Origin: Harpalus rubripes
Taxonomy: Eukaryota > Arthropoda > Insecta > Coleoptera > Carabidae
DNA: 64,000 bases
Direction: 5' to 3'
Assembly (NCBI GenBank): GCA_963082715.1
Contig: OY720463.1
Coordinates: forward strand, 42,164,880 to 42,228,879
In this document: piece by piece, positions 46,647 to 57,227 of the stretch
Layout of the letters: each line of letters opens with the position of its first letter
Numbering within the stretch: the first letter of the stretch is position 1
Notes under the pieces: model-generated
Database searches by the model: none
Told to the model about the DNA's origin: nothing
Seen by the model: only the letters and a program-made list of their open reading frames with translations
Position numbers and translations under genes: made by a program

Positions 46647-47172
46647 GTCTATACTCTATCCGTTTTGACTATAGACTAGATGGCGTTTCGAGCGCGGCCG
46701 TTTTTACATGTATTAAAGAAAAAATTCAAATCATGGCGCCATTCCTGGATTTTAAATAATCTTTCTAATTGTCATTTTGTCAGTAATTTTGTCTTGTACG
46801 TACATATCTATTTATTTTTACCCATAATATTAACGAAGAGAACAATAACAAAACTAACGAACTGCCAACTAAAAACTAAGAAAACGCGTACAACAAAATC
46901 TATGTAATATGAAATATAACGCCAAAATTCTAAGATAATTATATAAACGAAAAGAACAATATATTTAACAAACAGAACTGAACAGAAATTATTTTTTTAT
47001 TTATTTTATGTCAGACGTCAAAATATAATTGATACAGTTGTCAAGCAAATTTAAATTTCGCGTCAATTATTTTACTGTATAAACTTGGTTCACGTTTGAA
47101 CCAATCAGAGAGCTAGAATCTTAGGCCCTATCACACCCAACGCTCTATAGTTAAAACGGATAGAGTATAGAC
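46647..47172 (-). mobile_element. 526-bp TIR element, deletion derivative
   Basis: Ends are GTCTATACTCTATCCGTTTT and its complement AAACGGATAGAGTATAGAC, with ACTATAG inside both. Its right two thirds match 54224-54580 in the opposite orientation (CAATCAGAGAGCTAGAAT, TTGATACAGTTGTCAAG, CAGAACTGAACAGAAATT, AATATTAACGAAGAG). The related copy at 50893-54640 keeps the start of a protein frame that is absent here. Confidence 0.7.
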
Positions 47173-47188
47173 AAAACTCCATTTGGTT

Positions 47189-47555
47189 TGTTTTGATTTT
47201 GGCTGGCCAGACAGAGAAAGTAGAGATAGAGATATGTCTTGTCTAGTCCGAGTAGAGTATCAGTGTTTAGTTTGTACGTTCCTGACTAGAGGCGCAAGTG
47301 TTCTTAGTTAAAATTTCGTGGTTAACATTAAATAATTTAGAAGGTTTAATATTAAAGAAATACCAACATGTCACTCACAAAACCACTACAACTACAAAAT
47401 ACACATGCTGCTACGTGGCCTCTAGTGAGCAACGTTGAAACTAAACACTAGACTATACACAGACACTCTACGTGGCCTCTAATGAGAAATATTCGAACTA
47501 GACAAGATATATCTCTATCTCTGATTTCTCTGTCTGGCCAGCCGAAATCAAAACA
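47189..47555. mobile_element. 367-bp TIR element
   Basis: TGTTTTGATTTTGGCTGGCC, then AGACAGAGAAA and GATAGAGATAT, is matched in reverse at the right end (ATATCTCTATCTCTG, TTTCTCTGTCTGGCCAGCCG, AAATCAAAACA). The arms are about 58 bp. An internal ACGTGGCCTCTA(G/A)TGAG is repeated twice. Confidence 0.75.
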
Positions 47556-47684
47556 TTCAGTGAGGAGGGATAGGGAATGTTTTGTCTAGTTATATTTGGT
47601 CGTTGGGATTACCACATTTAAAACAGCGAGTAATTCGTTTGTTATCCACTAGATGCCAACTCTTTTTGCCGCTCCTTCCCTATA

Positions 47685-48015
47685 GGGCGCGATCAGACAC
47701 GTGACTCGAGGGACCTTGACATGCTTAGAATCAGCTGATTTGTGCGCGCATGTCATTTTGACAAGAACATTGTCAATTTGACAAGACCAATATTTTATTT
47801 TGATTTTGAATTGCTAAAATGTTAATATTTTATAATTTTTAGGTAGTAAAACACATGAAATTAAAAATTATAACATTTTAGCAGTTAAAAATCAAAAAAA
47901 AGCAAAACATAGGTCTTGTCAACGTGACATTGTTCTTGTCAAAATGACATGCGCACACAAATCAGCTGATTCTAAGCACGTCAAGGTCCCTTGAGTCACG
48001 TGTCTGCTCGCGCCC
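47685..48015. mobile_element. 331-bp palindromic MITE with TATA target duplication
   Basis: GGGCGCGATCAGACACGTGA at the left pairs with TCACGTGTCTGCTCGCGCCC at the right. The arms extend about 140 bp through ATCAGCTGATT, CATGTCATTTTGACAAGAAC and TTGACAAGACC to a central AT-rich loop. TATA flanks both sides (47681-47684, 48016-48019). Confidence 0.85.
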
Positions 48016-48761
48016 TATAAATAGAGGGATATTTACTAAATTTTCTGCAGGGTTATTACAATGTACATTTGCCCGGATTAAGGAGCAATTCGTCAAAATG
48101 TTAAAATTGAATTAAAATAAAAAATATGGTTAAAAATACATAATTACTTGAAAAATCGTAGTAAATTTACAAATAACTTTTTTTGAGCCTCGCCTGATGG
48201 ATTGATTTAGATGGGGTATTTATTACGAACTACAGAAAAATTCTAAATGTTAATAGTTTATAATTATTTGTGATTTGAATATCATATATTTTCTCATATC
48301 TTTTATTTCACATAAACTAAATGTACATATCATTATTATAAAAACTTACCACTCTAGTGTTATACATAAAACAATATACTGTAATGAAATGTTATTTATA
48401 ACTTACACACTTATTATACGTAATATCCCGCAAAAGTGATAAATTAAAAGAGTTATTATAATTAACAATAAATTTGTTTACATAACTTAATTCGTATTCA
48501 AATTTAAACTAAATATGGAATTGGGAGAAGCGTTTCAAATCATATACAGTAAAAACGATGCTCGTTGTTGACAATACTTTCGCTGTAACATAAGTTTATT
48601 TATTAATTAAGATATGTTACCTTCATTAATGGCGTCATAACGTTATTTTCTGTCAGTGCCGCTGACAATGAGTTAGTATCTTATGTTTCACATTTGGTTT
48701 TATATTTGCTAATGAACATACCAGTTACCTAATCTTGAATTTTCAATGCATTTACTGTAAC
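48016..48761. other. No gene recognised
   Basis: AT-rich spacer; nothing repeated or coding that I can support. Confidence 0.45.
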
Positions 48762-49530
48762 ATATACAGGGTGTTTCTCGGTTACGGGACACCTCGATTA
48801 TTTTCTTTATTATTGAGAATAGAAGAAAATCATTCAAATAAAAGTTGTAGTAGATCAAGAGTGACTTTCACTTATTGAAGAAGAAAATTTTTCAACCAGT
48901 GGTCCTCAAACTATTAAATAAAGTTATATATTTTTTAAATGGGATGGTATTTATTTTTTTAGGCTCATTCGATAGAGTCTTTATTTTGAATCCAACCATG
49001 TATTCATTTTATGTCCTTACATAACAAAAATATTAAGAAAAATGCGATTGAAATTTAAATAAATTTCACGTTTATATTTATTTTTCAGTTGGCTATGTAT
49101 GAAAAACAAAAACTGTTATCTGTCAATTTGAATTATTTAGTGCATAATTTCTCTCCTTGCATTTATAAAGTTCTTAAGAAATATTTGTTTCGTTTTAATT
49201 AAAGTTCATTTTTTTTTCATGCATAGCCTACTGAAAAATAACTATAAAAAATAAATTTAATTAAATTACAATTGCATTTTTCTCAATATTTTTGTTATGT
49301 AAGGATATAAAATGATTACAAGATTGAATTCAAAAAAAATACTCTTATCGAATGAGCCTAAAAAATATATACCATCCCAACAAAAAAATATAACTTTAGG
49401 TTATAGTTGGAGAACCACTGATTTAAAAAAAATTTCTTCAATAAGTGAAAGTCCCCGCTCATCTACTGCAACTTTTATTTGAATGATTTTCTTCTATTTC
49501 CAAGAATAAATAAAATAGTCCAGGGTATAT
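48762..49530. mobile_element. Foldback element with ~330-bp arms
   Basis: The ends are ATATACAGGGTG and CAGGGTATAT. The arms share GAAGAAAATCATTCAAATAA, AAGTTG(T/C)AGTAGAT, GACTTTCACTTATTGAAGAA, CAGTGGT(C/T)CTC, GGGATGGTAT and GGCTCATTCGAT in inverted order, leaving a loop of about 100 bp. The AACCACTG/CAGTGGTTCTC motif in the arms is also present in the 14126-15258 family, although most of the arm sequence differs. Confidence 0.8.
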
Positions 49531-50054
49531 TAAATAAATCAACATCGATATTGAGTTCATTAACAATATTGCACATATGTATGGATGATCTAATTAATAA
49601 ATTTGTTCGAACAAAGTTTACAAAGAAAGTTATATATATGTAGGTACATATGTTCGCGCATCATAGGAGGCCGCCATACTACTTTACCCCCAGTTTTTAA
49701 AAGCGCGAATCTTGAATTTTTGTTTTGATTATACGAGTAGATTCCAAAATAAAAATAAAATGAATCGAAGGACAGTAAGAAAAACACAAATACATATAAT
49801 AAAAAAGGTTGGTGTAAAGGATAATAATTTATCATTGATGTATAAAAAAATAATTTATTAAGAGATGTTTTTAAATTTGCTCCTCCCAAAATTTCTGGCG
49901 CTTCTTTGCTAAATTGTAAAAGTGAATTTTGCAATATGATCTTGCAATTAATTGTTTCTCATTGCCATCAAATTGCACCAACAGCTGTTGTAACAAGCTG
50001 ATCATTATCAATTTTCACTAAAACTTTCAGAAATATTACAAAACTAGGCGATCA
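49531..50054. other. No gene recognised
   Basis: A minus-strand frame at 49590-49934 is open but Phe/Tyr/Ile-rich, without domain or start context. Nothing else stands out. Confidence 0.4.
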
Positions 50055-50400
50055 CAATAAATTATTATTTATTTATTTATTTTATTGGCTATATTATACA
50101 TTGTGTTTATAGTATGTCATTTTATAATCTATCATCAACATACATAGAATAATTAAATAATATATTTAATATGTTTAATATGTTTCACGTCAAATTTTGT
50201 TGAAATTTAAATTCAGAAATTCTTCAGTGGAATAGAATGCATTTTTTATTAAGAATTTTTAAATTGTGTTTTTAAAAATTTTATTTTCTAACATTTTTAC
50301 ATCTTGTGGCAGTATATTGTAAAAATTAAGATTTAATTTATTTCTAGCACTCGAGATTAAGAAAAGTTTATAAATATCTCACTCATATAAACAGTTTATT
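50055..50400 (-). pseudogene. LINE 3' end with RT-domain tail
   Basis: On the minus strand a decayed frame reads NKLNLNFYNILPQDVKMLEN, KIFKNTI, a stop, KFLIKNAFYSTEEFLN, then a stop near 50195. LP..VK.L....FK..I...L...AYYS.EEFL is a common C-terminal pattern of insect LINE ORF2 proteins. An (AAATA)n tail (TTATTTATTTATTTATTTTA on +, 50065-50085) marks the 3' end. About 70 codons remain. Confidence 0.6.
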
Positions 50401-50584
50401 TAAAAATCAAAACAATGATGAATATGGCATTACAACAGTTTACAAATGACACACCTTTAAAATATATGTAAGTGCAAACCTAAAATAATGAAATACACTA
50501 GAAGTAGAATAATATGGCAGTCTTCTATCGAGCGCCGGAAGTGCCAATGTTGTGATATGACATAAGCTTTCCCGTTTTATATTT

Positions 50585-50660
50585 AGTTCAGTGGTTAGAG
50601 CACAAGGGCGGCACGTCCGTAAAAGCTGCAGGCCTGCAGCCTGTCCACTATAAAATAAAA
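50585..50660 (+). other. Pol III A-box-like sequence (possible SINE head)
   Basis: TTTAGTTCAGTGGTTAGAGC is a good tRNA-type A box, followed by CACAAGGGCGGCACGTCCG. A B box is not present at the expected distance, and a GCAGGCCTGCAGCCTG inverted patch lies downstream. Confidence 0.3.
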
Positions 50661-51687
50661 GTTCCAGTTTTATTATCTATTTTCTGGTTTTTTCAATAAA
50701 ATGGGATTGCATGAAACATACGAATACTTTTACATAGCCCTCTTCAAATCACGACTTATGCATATCTCGACTCCGCAAATCTAGTCCATGAAGTTGGTGC
50801 GTACCAAAATGCTCAAATCTTGACTTCGACAAAGATGGCTGACAATCTGTAATGGTTCGTTCGTTTGTTCTATAAGATTTCCTTTTGATCGTGTCTATAC
50901 TCTATCCGTTTTAACTATAGAGCGTTGTAGTCCAGTAAACAGAGGTCGAAAAAGGGGGTTACCTTGCAAAAGGTCGGGTAGTTCTGAATTTTTGATACGT
51001 TGTATAGGATGGTTGGTTAATGAAAAATCCAAATTTCCACAAATCCCCTTCCTCCGCTCCCTCCGCCATCTTGTAAAAACCACCATAAATCGGCACTTTT
51101 TTTTAGTTTTTTGCCTATAACTTCTATCTGGTGAATTTTAGCAAAAAAAAAGTTATTTGCCGACATGTAGACGATGAAATTTTCTAAAAATTTAATACTA
51201 AAGGTTTTTTTCCACGATTCATAGCAACGGAGCCATGAAGCTCCTAAGGCAACAATTGCGCACTTAGCAAAATTTTGAGTTTCTTTCCATTTTACATCGC
51301 AATAACTCCGTAACACTTCATTTTAACGTAAAAGTCCTCATAATAAGTCTTGTAGAGGATTTAATTACCTACAAAATCCATTTATTAATTTTTTTATACT
51401 ACCAATGCAACAGTGTAGGGGTAAATTTACAAAAAAACGAAAAAATGTGTTTAGTGCAGCAACAGTATTTGGCTCATTATTTCTAATTATACAACTATTA
51501 TTTTAAACAAAATATCCGATATTGATGTAAAATAAACGTAAATATGTGTTGGCGAACGTCAGTGAAGTCTTGTGGGACTAGTAGGAAGAACTGTTATAAA
51601 ACAGCACCTACTTCTTTTATTTGCCTGCAAGATCTTTCTAGTGCTCTTAACTCGACATGGGACATTTGCCGTATATTATATATAAGT

Positions 51688-52796
51688 TAGGGATTGTAAT
51701 ACCGGTAAACCGGTAAATAGCCAAAAAATCCCATATTTTCTTTACCGGTAATTCGCTATTTTTTACCGGTAATTCGATAAATTACATAATAGCAAAATAA
51801 CGCATTTATGCGATTTCAAGTTGCGAAACGCAAGTACAAAATGCTAGTTACACAGCAACCGGCGAGTGGTGGGGGTGGGGAAAACCAAATAGATCACAGC
51901 GTAGGTAGTCTAAGTGCTTTCGTCAGCGCTGCATATGTTGGTCGATTGCTCGCTGATAGTTTATAATACAAATGTTTCTTTTTACAACTTCCTTGTACGA
52001 AGTAAAGAAAGTATTGTAATCGCGAAAAATTTCGGTTTCAGATTTTAACGGAAATATCCATTTGGCTAATTTCGTCGTGACGTCTGTACATACGTATCTC
52101 ACAAAACTCAAAAACGATAAGCCGTAGAAAGTTAAATTTTGTATTTAGGACTGCTATAACATCTAGTTGTACACCTCCCTTTTTGGTCATTACATAATTT
52201 CCAGAAATGGTACTTTATTTGAAGCCCATAATAGATTTTAATGAAAAACTATTTTAAAATATAATCCAAAAATTTTCAAATTTGATATATGCCTTTTATG
52301 TCAATTGGAATAACAGTAGATTTTGGTTAAAACAGGCTAACCGGAAGTGATATATTACCTAAAGTTGTTAACCGTTTTTCTTGAATAAAATGGTTTCATT
52401 TCAAATAAGAGTTTTATAGAATTAAATTCTGCGTCTATTACATCAAGTATTATTAAATTAGCCCTTTGTATAAGCGAGATATGTAAATTTAAAACTTATA
52501 TACTTTTTGGTGTTTGTAAAGAAGCTTGCTATGGATTAGGACAAAAAATAACAAAAAAAATAGATGTTAAAGTCAAATTACGTGAAACACGTACAATTTT
52601 ATTGGGTCTATACTTCATCTTCATATTGGTATTGCCTACAAGGAAGTCGTGTGGTGTCCACATCAGATTTTTTAATATAAACTCTTGTGTCCTACAACAA
52701 TATTTAAAAAACGGCAAATTACCGGTAAACCGGTATCGATTAAATATTTTACCGAATTACCGGTAATTGAGAAAATCGGTAAATTTACAATCCCTA
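51688..52796. mobile_element. 1.1-kb hAT-like element with 8-bp target duplication, nested
   Basis: Ends TAGGGATTGTAA and TTACAATCCCTA. Flanking octamers ATATAAGT (51680-51687) and ATACAAGT (52797-52804) differ at one position. Both subterminal regions carry ACCGGTAA/TTACCGGT motifs. It lies inside the foldback element and is itself invaded at 51987. Confidence 0.85.
51987..52647 (+). mobile_element. 661-bp element with terminal hairpin, innermost of the nest
   Basis: Begins ACTTCCTTGTACGAAGTAAAG (hairpin) and ends TACAAGGAAGT, an 11-bp inverted match to the start. Internal motifs TTTCGGTTTCAGATTTTAAC, GATTTTGGTTAAAA and GGCTAACCGGAAGTGATAT are shared in style with the TG-bearing family (ATTAGATTTTGGT, GGATAACCGGAA), suggesting a related Helentron-like group. 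No coding capacity. Confidence 0.7.
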
Positions 52797-54565
52797 ATAC
52801 AAGTATAGTGTCAAAAATCGGAGACAACGTTGCTACACTAAAAAAAAAACTTTCGTTTTTTTTTTTTTTGGTAAGTTTATCCCTACTCCGTTGCATCGGT
52901 AATAAAAAAAATTGATACATGGATATTATAGGTAATTAAATTCTCTAGATTTGTTATAATGACTTTTACGCTAAATTAAAGGGTAACGAAGTTATTGAGA
53001 TGTAAAGTGGAAAGAAATTAAAAATTTTGCTAAGTACGCAATTTTAGCCTTTTTTGGGAGCTTCATAGCTCCATTGCTATTAATCGGAACAAAAAAATTC
53101 ACATACAAAATTTACAGGAAATAATGTTTTTCGCGCTAAAATTCATCAAAAAGAAGTTATAAATGAAAAACTGAAAAAGTACCAATTTGCGGTTGTTAAA
53201 ATATGCATAAAGAAAATATGAAAATGGATGTTTCGCGGTAATCTTTGTATTCTATATTTTCTCCATTTTGTAACGATAGAGCTGAGTATAGCAACTACAC
53301 CTATATAATGAAATTTTATGATAATGATATATTTATAGCTATGAAAAATGGGAAAAAGCTCAATATTTTTCTAAGATCGCTACTTTTGCCTTGTTCAGAG
53401 CGGAGCAGATCCACCGCTATTGGTTTGACAAAAGACATAATATGGCAAAGTTTTAGAAAATTGAGTCTTAGAATATATAATATACGGCAAATGTCCCATG
53501 CCGAGTTATGAGCACTAGAAAGATCTTGCAGGCAAATAAAAGAAGTAGGTGCTGTTTTATAACAGTTTTTTCTAGTAGTCCCACAAGACTTCACTGACAC
53601 ATAATTACCTTTATTTTGAATCAATATAAGATATTCTGTTTGAAATAATAGTTGTATAATTAGAAATAACGAGCCAAAGACTGTTGCTGCACTAAACTTG
53701 TAAAAAAACACACTTTCGTTTTTTTGTAAATTTACCCCTACTCTGTTGCATTGGTAGTAGAAAGAAATTAAAAAATGGATTTTGTAGGAAATTAAATTCT
53801 CTACAAGACTTATTATGAGGACTTTTACGCTAAAATGAAGTGTTACGGAATTATTGCGATGTAAAATGGAAAGAAACTCAAAATTATTTTTCTAAGTGCG
53901 CAATTGTTGCCTTTTTTGAGTGCTTTATAGCTCCGTTGCTATGAATCGTGGAAAAAACTTTTCGCGTCAAATTTTTATAAAATTTCATCCTCTACAAGTT
54001 GGCAAATAACTTTTTTTTCGCTAAAATTCACCAGATAGAAGTTATAGGCGAAAAACTGGAAAAAGTGCCGATTTATGGTGGTTTTTAGAAGATGGCGGGG
54101 GGAGCGGAAGAAGGGGATTTGTGGAAATTTGGATTTTTCATTAACCAACCATCCTACACAACATATCAAAAATTCAGAACTACCTGACCTTTTGTGGGGT
54201 AAAATCCTTCATTTACTGGACTATTGGGTGAGATAGGGTCTAACATTCTAGCTCTCTGATTGGTTCAAACGTGAACCGAGTTTACACAGCAAAATAATTG
54301 ACACGAAATTTAAATTCACTTGACAACTGTATCAATTATTTTGATTTATGTTATACCGTCTGACATAAAATAAATAAAAGTCAACAAAGTCAATATTACA
54401 CGATTTATTACATATTATTAATTTCTGTTCAGTTCTGTTTGTTAATTATATTATTGTTCTTTTCGTTTATATAATTTTCATTGTGTTTTGGCGTTATATT
54501 TCATATTACATAGTTTTCGTTGTGCGCTTTTTCTTAGTTTTGTTATTTTTCTCTTCGTTAATATT

Positions 54566-54644
54566 ATGGATAAAAATCTTGAACCTGGCTCTGCTAATGT
54601 TTTACAACATCTAATAGGAAAGGCCCTCCGAAGCGGGCAAAAAA
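54566..54644 (+). pseudogene. 5' end of an unknown element-encoded protein
   Basis: Starting at the ATG, the frame reads MDKNLEPGSANVLQHLIGKA, then LRSGQK, before joining foldback-arm sequence. The upstream region is shared with 46647-47172, where the frame is lost immediately after MGKNK. This is probably the N-terminus of the autonomous element's protein; family unknown. Confidence 0.3.
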
Positions 54645-54664
54645 TAGCGTATAATTTATACTGC

Positions 54665-54960
54665 ACATATCATTTTCTTCGAAATAATTGTTAGACAACC
54701 CTATGCTATATTTATATTTTTGACATCAGAAAATGATATTCTATTTCAAGGGCTAAAAAATTATATAGTGTACCATTTAAAGAAATATAATTTTGTTCTA
54801 CCGTTTGAGAACCACTGGTTAAATATTCGATTTGTTAGTATAGATACATTATCCCCTTATTCTTGATCATTTTTGGTATAAAACTTTTTTCTCTAAAGTT
54901 GTTAGTTCGCCCAAAAAAGCGCTGGTTGTTTTAAAGGAAACACCTTGTATATATTTTGTA
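54665..54960 (-). mobile_element. Solo arm of the 14126-15258 foldback family
   Basis: CGAAATAATTGTTA, AAGGGCTAAAAAATTATATA, TACCGTTTGAGAACCACTGG, CCCCTTATTCTTGATCATTT, AAAGTTGTTAGTTCGCCC and GGTTGTTTTAAAGGAAACAC follow the same order as 14980-15258. The other arm is absent. Confidence 0.8.
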
Positions 54961-55253
54961 ATAGCGCCACCCGTAGGACATATGTAAATAATTAATAAAG
55001 TTTGCGTTATATCCTATGTGAATATATTTTTAGATATCTCCTTTGTAAGTCCGCGTGCCGCTTTGAAATTATTATAAACAAATAGTATGCATTATAACAA
55101 GTTATTTGAAATATATTTTAATATAACGCCTCCCTTACGATAGTATTTTTTTTAAATCATGAAAATTAAGTGGTCGGTCTTATGTGTATAATCTCAGATA
55201 TTTCCTATATAAAACCACCTGACGCCTTTAAATTATTATAAATAATAGTATAT
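54961..55253. other. No gene recognised
   Basis: AT-rich; ATAGCGCCACCCGTAGG-type sequence has a faint counterpart at 58918-58940 (ATAGCGCCTTCCC) on the far side of the recombinase region. Confidence 0.35.
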
Positions 55254-55374
55254 TGTGTTATTAGGAGTAAAAGTGATACTTTGTGTGGCGAGCATGGAAG
55301 TTTGCACGACGAGCGAAGCGAGTCGGACAATTGCATGCGAGGCACACAAAGACACTTTTACTCCGAATGACACA
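55254..55374. repeat. 121-bp imperfect palindrome, left of the recombinase region
   Basis: GGAGTAAAAGTG pairs with CACTTTTACTCC, CTTTGTGTGGCGAGCATG with CATGCGAGGCACACAAAG, and the outer TGTGTTATT with AATGACACA. The loop contains ACGAGCGAAGCGAGTC. It is followed, as at 23112, by a GTTTGCTCTGTTG sequence (about 55448). Confidence 0.85.
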
Positions 55375-55597
55375 TTATATTTTTTTTTCAAACGCACATA
55401 TTTAAATAAAATAATTTAAAACTGGACGTTATTAAAAACGTTTTCCGTGAAGTAGGTACGTTTGCTCTGTTGTCATGGATACTTTCGTATGTGTTCACTT
55501 TTGGTTATAAACATTCAAGTGAAAATTTTCACACTTTTACGTTTTGACGTTTGAAAAGAATTGTATAATTTTATATCCTCTTTGCGTGAAATTGAAA

Positions 55598-55740
55598 ATG
55601 TTGCAATTTGAAAAATTAAAATGTACACCTCCTGAAGTTGTGGAATTAGAGAAGGCTGCTATTGATAAATTGTTCCCAACTAAGTCTAGCAAGTTCTATG
55701 AAGCGGCGTATAAGAGATTTCTTCAACCTATGTGGTCACA
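55598..55740 (+). pseudogene. N-terminal fragment of a tyrosine-recombinase protein
   Basis: MLQFEKLKCTPPEVVELEKA is followed by LFPTKSSKFYEAAYKRFLQP and then apparently non-coding sequence. It resembles the start of the second recombinase gene (YDAAQSKLVPEKSKDTYEKEY at 61860-61920): an acidic lead, P.KSS/SK, then Y..AY..F. This is the SAM-like DNA-binding domain that precedes the catalytic domain. The rest of that gene copy is missing. Confidence 0.5.
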
Positions 55741-56339
55741 ATATTCAATGATAAAATCAATGATAAACATTAAACATGTGATAAATATTGGCAATTATTT
55801 AAAACTTCATGCTTATGTTCTTATTTGATGTTTCAGATGAGAAATATTTGGCGATATTCCCATACTTTTCTTCTTTATTTAAGGAATGTAATTCATTCAT
55901 TTTGTTAATCTTGTGCCTAAATTTTACATTTCTATCTATATTTCAAGTCATCTTCCTATAATATAATCTTTTTGTATCACTTTAATTCGAAGTATTCTTA
56001 CCTTTATTACCGTCCCTGTTATTGTAATCTGTACGTCTACTGTACTTTAATTATATTATTTGTTATTTCGTTAAAAGCATGTAAACTGTCTATATTTCAT
56101 TTTATAGGTTATCAATTTAAATCTTATAAGTCAGTAACTTTATTCTTAGGTTATCTAGTGAGTTATAGTGACATTTAGGGCGATAATACAGATTTCTATT
56201 GTACAAGTTACTTCTTATTGGCGAAAAAAACTAAACTATAGGTGGCAGGTCGGACGGTAGCAAGATGGCGGAGGAATGAGGAGAGTTCTCTCATTCCTTA
56301 TTGCTGGCAATATGCATTTCAAAGTGCAAAGTATTTAAT

Positions 56340-56805
56340 ATGGAGAAAATTAACATAAAGTTAGGTGATATTTTTGAACACATTGCTTCTGCACATCCTA
56401 TAAAGGAAGTCGAAGCAGTTTTTAAGGTAGGACATGTAATGCTTTGTGGAAGAAAAGATGATAGATCCGGTTCAATACTGGGTTCTTGGTTAAAAACCAG
56501 TCAGTTGAGTGGAGATCCTCATACGATTGAAATTTTATTAAATGAGAATATAAATTACTGGACAGCAAAATGTAGTTGTAGAGTAGGATTGGGAGGCAAA
56601 CGTAAACATATTGTTACAGTTTTGTTGCATATAAACAGGTTAGTAAAAATCAAAACTATATTTATTGTTTTACAACAAAAGTTATCATTATTATTATTAT
56701 GTTATTAATTTATTTGTTTATGGGTTTATTAATTTATTTGTTTATGGGTTTGTGTATTACAGAGCAGAAGAAATAGAAAAATTAAGTTCTACCGATTTGG
56801 AATAA
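56340..56805 (+). pseudogene. SWIM-type zinc-finger gene fragment, two exons
   Basis: Exon 1 (56340-56638) begins MEKINIKLGDIFEHIASAHP and contains KCSCRVGLGGKRKHIVTVLL, a SWIM motif (CxC...CxH) in which the third ligand position holds Arg instead of Cys. It ends at a 5' splice site (AACAGGTTAGTA). Exon 2 (56763-56805) follows TGTATTACAG, keeps the frame as AEEIEKLSSTDLE and hits TAA at 56803. SWIM domains bind DNA or protein and are found in insect transposon-linked proteins. The altered ligand and early stop argue for a decaying gene. Its place between two recombinase sequences and two palindromes suggests it belongs to the same element. Confidence 0.55.
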
Positions 56806-57227
56806 GTAAGGAGAAAACTTGTTAAAAAGGATGATAAACAGTATAGTTTGGCTATAAAATTAAAAGAATTTAGCCATCCTGTTTTAAAAAAGAAAAAATA
56901 GAACCGACTAGAGATGTCAAAGCTATATGCGAAGAAAATTTCAAAATTATATTTTGTCACTTGGGATATAGTGTAAACTTGCACTTTTTGACTTGCAATT
57001 ACTGCATTGTGGCACTGAGCAGTATCTATGACATTTACACTGATAATTTAACTTCAATATAAAGTAAGCCATAAAGAAAAAACAATTTTATCGTTTTGAC
57101 AGCGGATAAACAGGAAGGTAACTTTTTGCAAGTGACAAAACGTTATTTACCTTTCTCCTAGCAACCAGTTCAAAACACTAACTACATTAATGTCATTTAC
57201 ATTTTTTGTCCTTGCTTGTAGTGCAAA

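Larger units (their letters stand above)
46381..47613. mobile_element. 1.2-kb TIR element hosting two nested elements
   Basis: GGATCACCCAACGACCAAAT at the left is matched by ATTTGGTCGTTGGGATTACC at the right. Inside lie the elements at 46647-47172 and 47189-47555. No transposase seen. Confidence 0.55.
50928..54223. mobile_element. 3.3-kb foldback element with ~750-bp arms and TTG target duplication
   Basis: Ends TAGTCCAGTAAA and TTTACTGGACTA, flanked by TTG on both sides (50925-50927, 54224-54226), with the empty site readable from the related element at 46647-47172. The arms (about 50928-51685 and 53490-54223) match nearly throughout: AAATCCCCTTC(C/T)TCCGCTCC, CATAAATCGGCACTTTTT, CTATAACTTCTATCTGGTGA, ATTCATAGCAACGGAG, GAAGTCTTGTGGGACTA, CACCTACTTCTTTTATTTGC. 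No transposase. The centre is largely filled by the hAT-like element at 51688. Confidence 0.85.
50893..54644 (+). mobile_element. TIR element related to 46647-47172, split by a 3.3-kb insertion
   Basis: The left end GTCTATACTCTATCCGTTTT, then AACTATAGAGCGTTG, is followed by the insertion at 50928. The element resumes at 54224 with TTGGGTGAGATAGGGTC and continues through GATTGGTTCAAACGTGAACC and CTCTTCGTTAATATTATGG. Joined, this order equals the right end of 46647-47172 read backwards. The right terminus is lost where the foldback arm at 54665 begins. Confidence 0.7.

Noticed and set aside
49590..49934. 114-codon minus-strand frame
   Set aside because: Phe/Tyr/Ile-rich composition typical of AT-rich noise; no domain.
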